Assembly: GCA_016210705.1 (NCBI GenBank)
Contig: JACQTR010000045.1
Coordinates: 1 to 8,577, forward strand
From: Chloroflexota bacterium
GTDB taxonomy: Bacteria; Chloroflexota; Dehalococcoidia; JACQTR01
Reading direction: 5' to 3'
Length of the DNA stretch: 8,577 nucleotides
Shown: positions 5,839 to 8,577 of the stretch, piece by piece
How positions within the stretch are numbered: the first letter of the stretch is position 1
Layout of the letters: every line of letters starts with the position of its first letter
Notes under the pieces: model-generated
What the model was told of the DNA's origin: nothing
Seen by the model: only the letters and a program-made list of their open reading frames with translations
The model's database searches: none
Position numbers and translations under genes: made by a program

Positions 5839-6930
5839 ATGATCACTCTAAGCGTAATCAAAGCGGATATAGGTGGCTACGTGGGTCACTCCAGTTCTCA
5901 TCCCGCCATTTTGGAGCAAGCGCGGGAAGGTCTGGAGGTTGCCCGCAAGGATGGACTGCTAGCGGATTTCAGGGTTTTGGCTTGTGGCGATGACCTCCAG
6001 CTTATTATGACCCATGAGCAAGGCGAGGACAATGAGCGCATCCATAAGCTATCATGGGACATCTTCGAGGCCGGCACCGAGCTGGCCAAAAAATTGAAGC
6101 TTTATGGAGCCGGTCAAGATTTGCTAAGCGATACCTTCTCCGGCAATGTTAAGGGCATGGGGCCAGGCGTGGCCGAGATGGCCTTCGAAGAGCGCCCTTC
6201 CGAGCCAATAATCATATTTATGGCCGATAAGACCTCAGCCGGAGCTTGGAACTTTCCCCTCTACAAAATGTTTGCCGATCCCTTCAACACCATTGGACTA
6301 GTCATCGCCCCTGTTATGCATTCAGGATTCGCCTTCGAGATACATGATGTGAAGGAGCATAAAAAGATCACTCTGAATACGCCATCTGAAATTTATGATT
6401 TGCTGGTCTTTTTGGGGGCTCCCTCCCGTTATGCGGTGAAATCCGTTTACCATAGAGAAACCAATGAGATAGCTGCTGTTTCCTCCACCCAGAGACTTTC
6501 CTTTATAGCTGGACGCTACGTGGGTAAAGATGACCCGGTATGCGTGGTGCGGGCCCAAAACCAGTTCCCTGCGGTAGGAGAAGTGTTGGAGCCTTTTACT
6601 TTACCTTTCATTGTGGAAGGCTGGATGCGAGGCTCCCACCATGGGCCGTTGATGCCGGTGGCCTTTAATGATGCCAATCCCAGCCGCTTTGATGGTCCGC
6701 CTCGGGTTATCGCTGCTGGCTTCCAGATCGCCAATGGCCAATTGGTGGGCCCCAGAGACATGTTCGATGATCCAGGCTTCGATGAGGCCCGCCGCCATGC
6801 CAACGATATAGCTTACTACATGCGTCATCATGGTCCTTTTGAGCCCCATCGCCTACCCTTGGACGAAATGGAATACACTACCATGCCTCAGGTGATGGTA
6901 AAGCTCGCCGACCGGTTTACCGATATCTAA
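5839..6930 (+). CDS. fbp: Bifunctional fructose-1,6-bisphosphate aldolase/phosphatase (class V FBPase)
   Basis: This 363-residue cytoplasmic enzyme condenses dihydroxyacetone phosphate with glyceraldehyde 3-phosphate and then dephosphorylates the product to fructose 6-phosphate, making gluconeogenesis one-way. It closely follows the archaeal enzyme as I recall it from Sulfolobus: SVIKADIGG near the N-terminus (Asp10, His17), GDDLQLIMTH (50-59; metal-binding Asp51/Asp52), GAGQDLLSDTFSGNVKGMGPGV read in segments from residue 90, FMADKT (127-132), YVGKDDPV (227-234) with Lys230 as the Schiff-base lysine, GWMRGSHHGPLMPV (261-274), RFDGPPR (283-289) and MEYTT (344-348) with Tyr346. The C-terminal tail is about 20 residues shorter than in the Sulfolobus protein. 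All residues I know to be needed are present. It lies 26 nt after the mutase gene and 7 nt before rdgB. The enzyme is typical of archaea and deep-branching, often thermophilic or anaerobic bacteria, which is the best taxonomic hint in the window. Confidence 0.95.
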   Translation: MITLSVIKADIGGYVGHSSSHPAILEQAREGLEVARKDGLLADFRVLACGDDLQLIMTHEQGEDNERIHKLSWDIFEAGTELAKKLKLYGAGQDLLSDTFSGNVKGMGPGVAEMAFEERPSEPIIIFMADKTSAGAWNFPLYKMFADPFNTIGLVIAPVMHSGFAFEIHDVKEHKKITLNTPSEIYDLLVFLGAPSRYAVKSVYHRETNEIAAVSSTQRLSFIAGRYVGKDDPVCVVRAQNQFPAVGEVLEPFTLPFIVEGWMRGSHHGPLMPVAFNDANPSRFDGPPRVIAAGFQIANGQLVGPRDMFDDPGFDEARRHANDIAYYMRHHGPFEPHRLPLDEMEYTTMPQVMVKLADRFTDI

Positions 6931-6937
6931 AGGAGCT

Positions 6938-7546
6938 ATGCCAAAGCTCCTATTGGCCACCCACAACAAGGCCAAGATTGAAGAATATCATCTTCTTTTA
7001 GAGAGGATACCTTATCAACTGACCACCCTGGCCAAAAAGAGTATAACCAGGGTGGTCGCTGAGGATGGCACCACCTACGAGGAGAACGCCACCCTTAAAG
7101 CCACCATTTACGCCAAATCCAGCGGCCTCCTTACCCTGGCCGATGATTCGGGATTGGAGGTGGAGGCTTTGGGTGGCGAGCCTGGGCCCCGGGCGGCCCG
7201 CTACGCCGGCGAGGGAGCCTCGGATAAAGACAGGATAGATTATCTTTTAGCCAAGTTAGCCGGCATTCCTTGGGAGAGACGGGGGGCTCTCTTTCGCTGC
7301 GTGATAGCTATCGCCACTCCCGAGGGCAAGTTGGAGCTATGCCAAGGGCAATGCGAGGGTATCATTGCCCTGGAGCCACAAGGCAGTTATGGCTTTGGCT
7401 ATGACCCTATCTTCTACTTACCTACGCTGGACAAAACCATGGCCCAGTTGCCTTTGGCCATCAAAAACCAGTATAGCCACCGGGCTCGGGCAGCGGAAAA
7501 AGCAAGTGTCATCCTGAAGCGCTTGTCAAGGGTAACCGTAAAATAG
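6938..7546 (+). CDS. rdgB: XTP/dITP diphosphatase (non-canonical purine NTP pyrophosphatase, RdgB/HAM1 family)
   Basis: This 202-residue housecleaning enzyme hydrolyses dITP, ITP and XTP to the monophosphates, keeping deaminated purines out of DNA and RNA. Motifs: LLLATHNKAKIEEY (4-17) with the T-x-N-x-x-K substrate loop (Thr8, Asn10, Lys13), YEENATLKA (47-55), LADDSGLEVEALGG (67-80) with the catalytic Asp pair at 69-70, YGFGYDPIF (151-159) and KNQYSHRARA (176-185). Length matches the family and the sequence is intact. The ATG is preceded by AAGGAG with only 2 nt of spacing, and the fbp stop codon TAA overlaps that site, so translation is probably coupled to fbp. It is the last gene of the tight rightward cluster; I see no classic GC-rich hairpin with a T-run after it. 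Confidence 0.95.
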   Translation: MPKLLLATHNKAKIEEYHLLLERIPYQLTTLAKKSITRVVAEDGTTYEENATLKATIYAKSSGLLTLADDSGLEVEALGGEPGPRAARYAGEGASDKDRIDYLLAKLAGIPWERRGALFRCVIAIATPEGKLELCQGQCEGIIALEPQGSYGFGYDPIFYLPTLDKTMAQLPLAIKNQYSHRARAAEKASVILKRLSRVTVK

Positions 7547-7552
7547 TATCAT
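7523..7552 (+). promoter_or_regulatory. Candidate sigma70-type promoter for tcmP and its partner
   Basis: TTGTCA (7523-7528; 5 of 6 consensus bases) and TATCAT (7547-7552; 5 of 6) are separated by 18 nt. The -35 lies inside the end of rdgB and the -10 starts just after its stop. Transcription would begin near 7559, giving a leader of about 80 nt. Position and match make it the best promoter candidate on this side of the window, but no expression evidence exists here. Confidence 0.5.
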
Positions 7553-7556
7553 ACTA
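7544..7556. promoter_or_regulatory. Perfect 13-bp palindrome over the tcmP -10 element
   Basis: TAGTATCATACTA has two perfect 6-bp arms around one C. It begins with the rdgB stop codon and covers the whole candidate -10, TATCAT. A 1-nt centre is too small for a stable RNA hairpin, so a DNA-level site for a dimeric regulator fits better than a terminator. The rest of the 7547-7638 gap shows no recognisable terminator, RNA or gene. Confidence 0.4.
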
Positions 7557-7638
7557 GCATACTTGTTCTAAAAAACAGGCCAAAAGAGGCACGGCAAAGA
7601 CAAGTGCAGGTTGCGGAGAAGTCCCAAGAGCGGGCACC

Positions 7639-8490
7639 ATGACGCGAGTGGCCAGGCTTCGATTCGATAAGATCGGCTATTGGTCTGAGATAAAACTCGA
7701 CATCATCAGGAAGTATGCTGTTGCCTATTCCCAGATATTGAGCGCCCAAAGAGATCCTGCTTTCCACCATGTTTACGTGGACGCCTTCGCAGGAGCGGGG
7801 CAACACATTTCCAAGAAGACCGGTCGTCCTGTGGCAGGCAGTCCCCTGAACGCTCTCAGCGTCCATCCCCCGTTTAGGGAGTACCACTTCATAGAACTTG
7901 TCGCTGAGAAGGCAGATGCTTTGCGGGCCGCTGTGGGCCAGCAGCCCACTGTCCACGTGCATACGGGTGACTGCAACCACCTACTGCTGGAACAAATCTT
8001 CCCGCAATTACGCTATGAGGACTACCGGCGCGCCCTGGTGCTGCTGGACCCCTACGGCTTGCATCTCGACTGGGAGGTAATTCACACGGCAGGGAGCATG
8101 CGGAGCATAGAGATATTCTTGAACTTTCCGGTAGCCGACATGAACCGCAACGTTCTCTGGCGCTACCGTCCCGACGAGGTTGATGAGCGAGACAGCTACA
8201 GAATGAATAGATATTGGGGTGATGAATCTTGGCGGGAGATTGTTTATGAGATTCAGGGCAGACTGTTTGGCTGTCCAGTAGAAGTCAAGACAAGCAACGC
8301 CAATGCTATAATCGCTGAGGCATTCCGTAAGCGCTTGGAAGGGGTGGCTGGGTTTAAACATGTTCCCAAGCCGATTCCGATGAGGAATGCACAGGGGGCG
8401 ACAATCTATTATTATTCTTTGGATCACACAACCCAGTTGCTCAAGATATTGTTGAACAGATATTTGATAAATATCGTGACAGGGGCATAA
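7639..8490 (+). CDS. tcmP: Three-Cys-motif partner protein (TcmP family), methyltransferase-like
   Basis: This 283-residue protein matches the TcmP family in opening (YWSEIKLDIIRKYAVAYSQI, 14-33) and in core motifs: YVDAFAGAGQH (46-56), GSPLNAL (67-73), FIEL (84-87), GDC (110-112), LVLLDPYGLHLDW (133-145) and LNFP (161-164). The Gly-rich AGAG loop, the acidic Glu after the second strand and the DPYG segment resemble the SAM-binding motif I, motif II and a catalytic (D/N)PPY-like motif of class I methyltransferases. That activity is inference; to my knowledge the family has no established function. The family is known for a strict gene pairing with a Gp37/Gp68-type three-Cys protein, and that gene starts 4 nt downstream. 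The ATG is the only start after the in-frame stop at 7555-7557, with only a weak AAGAG site 8 nt upstream. The 92-nt gap and separate promoter set it apart from the metabolic operon and suggest later acquisition. Confidence 0.85.
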   Translation: MTRVARLRFDKIGYWSEIKLDIIRKYAVAYSQILSAQRDPAFHHVYVDAFAGAGQHISKKTGRPVAGSPLNALSVHPPFREYHFIELVAEKADALRAAVGQQPTVHVHTGDCNHLLLEQIFPQLRYEDYRRALVLLDPYGLHLDWEVIHTAGSMRSIEIFLNFPVADMNRNVLWRYRPDEVDERDSYRMNRYWGDESWREIVYEIQGRLFGCPVEVKTSNANAIIAEAFRKRLEGVAGFKHVPKPIPMRNAQGATIYYYSLDHTTQLLKILLNRYLINIVTGA

Positions 8491-8494
8491 TTTA

Positions 8495-8577
8495 ATGAGC
8501 AATATCACACACATCGAATGGACTAATGCTACTTGGAACCCGGTCACCGGATGCACCAAGGTCAGCCCGGGCTGCAA
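8495..8577 (+). CDS. Gp37/Gp68-family (DUF5131) three-Cys-motif protein, N-terminus only
   Basis: The first 27 codons are visible; the gene leaves the window at its right edge. The segment IEWTNATWNPVTGC ends at Cys20, then TKVSPG, then Cys27. This is the family's opening, in which Cys-x6-Cys-x2-Cys is thought to hold an iron-sulfur cluster in a radical-SAM-like way; the third Cys would fall just past the edge. AGGGG at 8481-8485, inside the end of tcmP, is 9 nt before the ATG, and only 4 nt separate the genes, so they are co-transcribed and probably act together. Homologues occur in phages, plasmids and bacterial genomes. The reaction is unknown. Confidence 0.85.
   Translation, partial: MSNITHIEWTNATWNPVTGCTKVSPGC

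Noticed and set aside
7547..7638. Rho-independent terminator between rdgB and tcmP
   Set aside because: The only hairpin-like elements are the 13-bp palindrome with a 1-nt centre and TGTT-6 nt-AACA. Neither forms a GC-rich stem followed by a T-run.
8008..8577. Minus-strand open frame opposite tcmP and its partner
   Set aside because: The plus strand has two recognisable proteins with proper spacing; the antisense frame resembles nothing and runs across both.
1..8577. CRISPR arrays, tRNA or rRNA genes, insertion sequences
   Set aside because: I saw no regularly spaced repeats, cloverleaf or rRNA-like segments, transposase genes or terminal inverted repeats when reading both strands.

Overview
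The window holds two divergent gene clusters and the start of a third module. All genes are bacterial in layout: short intergenic gaps, clear Shine-Dalgarno sites and no introns. The gene set is a bifunctional archaeal-type fructose-1,6-bisphosphate aldolase/phosphatase, a B12-dependent acyl-CoA mutase whose large subunit has no fused B12 domain, and a FabF/MaoC-type fatty acid module. It suggests a deep-branching, possibly anaerobic or thermophilic bacterium, with Chloroflexota (Dehalococcoidia-like) as my best guess. That placement is inference from gene content only.

Left half, minus strand (about 3380 down to 1): folC (folylpolyglutamate/dihydrofolate synthase), then fabF (3-oxoacyl-ACP synthase II), then two small hot-dog-fold MaoC-type proteins, the second cut by the window edge. 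The two MaoC proteins look like a HadAB-style split dehydratase. The first has Tyr where the catalytic His should be, and the second carries the Asp-x4-His pair. FabF and this pair could run the condensation and dehydration steps of acyl-chain elongation.

Centre (3313-3558): a divergent intergenic region with a candidate promoter for each direction and a 17-bp imperfect palindrome that overlaps the -10 of the rightward promoter.

Right half, plus strand (3559-7546): cobO (corrinoid adenosyltransferase), a mutase large subunit, fbp (FBP aldolase/phosphatase) and rdgB (XTP/dITP pyrophosphatase), with gaps of 7-26 nt, so very likely one operon. CobO would make adenosylcobalamin, the cofactor of the next gene product. 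Aligned by residue spacing with known enzymes, the mutase has Phe and Gln at the two substrate-determining positions. This is the isobutyryl-CoA mutase signature, not the Tyr/Arg of methylmalonyl-CoA mutase, so the default family name is probably wrong for its substrate.

Right end (7639-8577): after a 92-nt gap come a TcmP-like protein (three-Cys-motif partner, methyltransferase-like motifs) and the first 27 codons of its usual partner, a Gp37/Gp68-type (DUF5131) three-Cys-motif protein. This two-gene system has no established function that I know of and is the most likely undescribed system here. A candidate promoter at the end of rdgB, overlapped by a perfect 13-bp palindrome, suggests the pair is transcribed and controlled separately from the metabolic operon.
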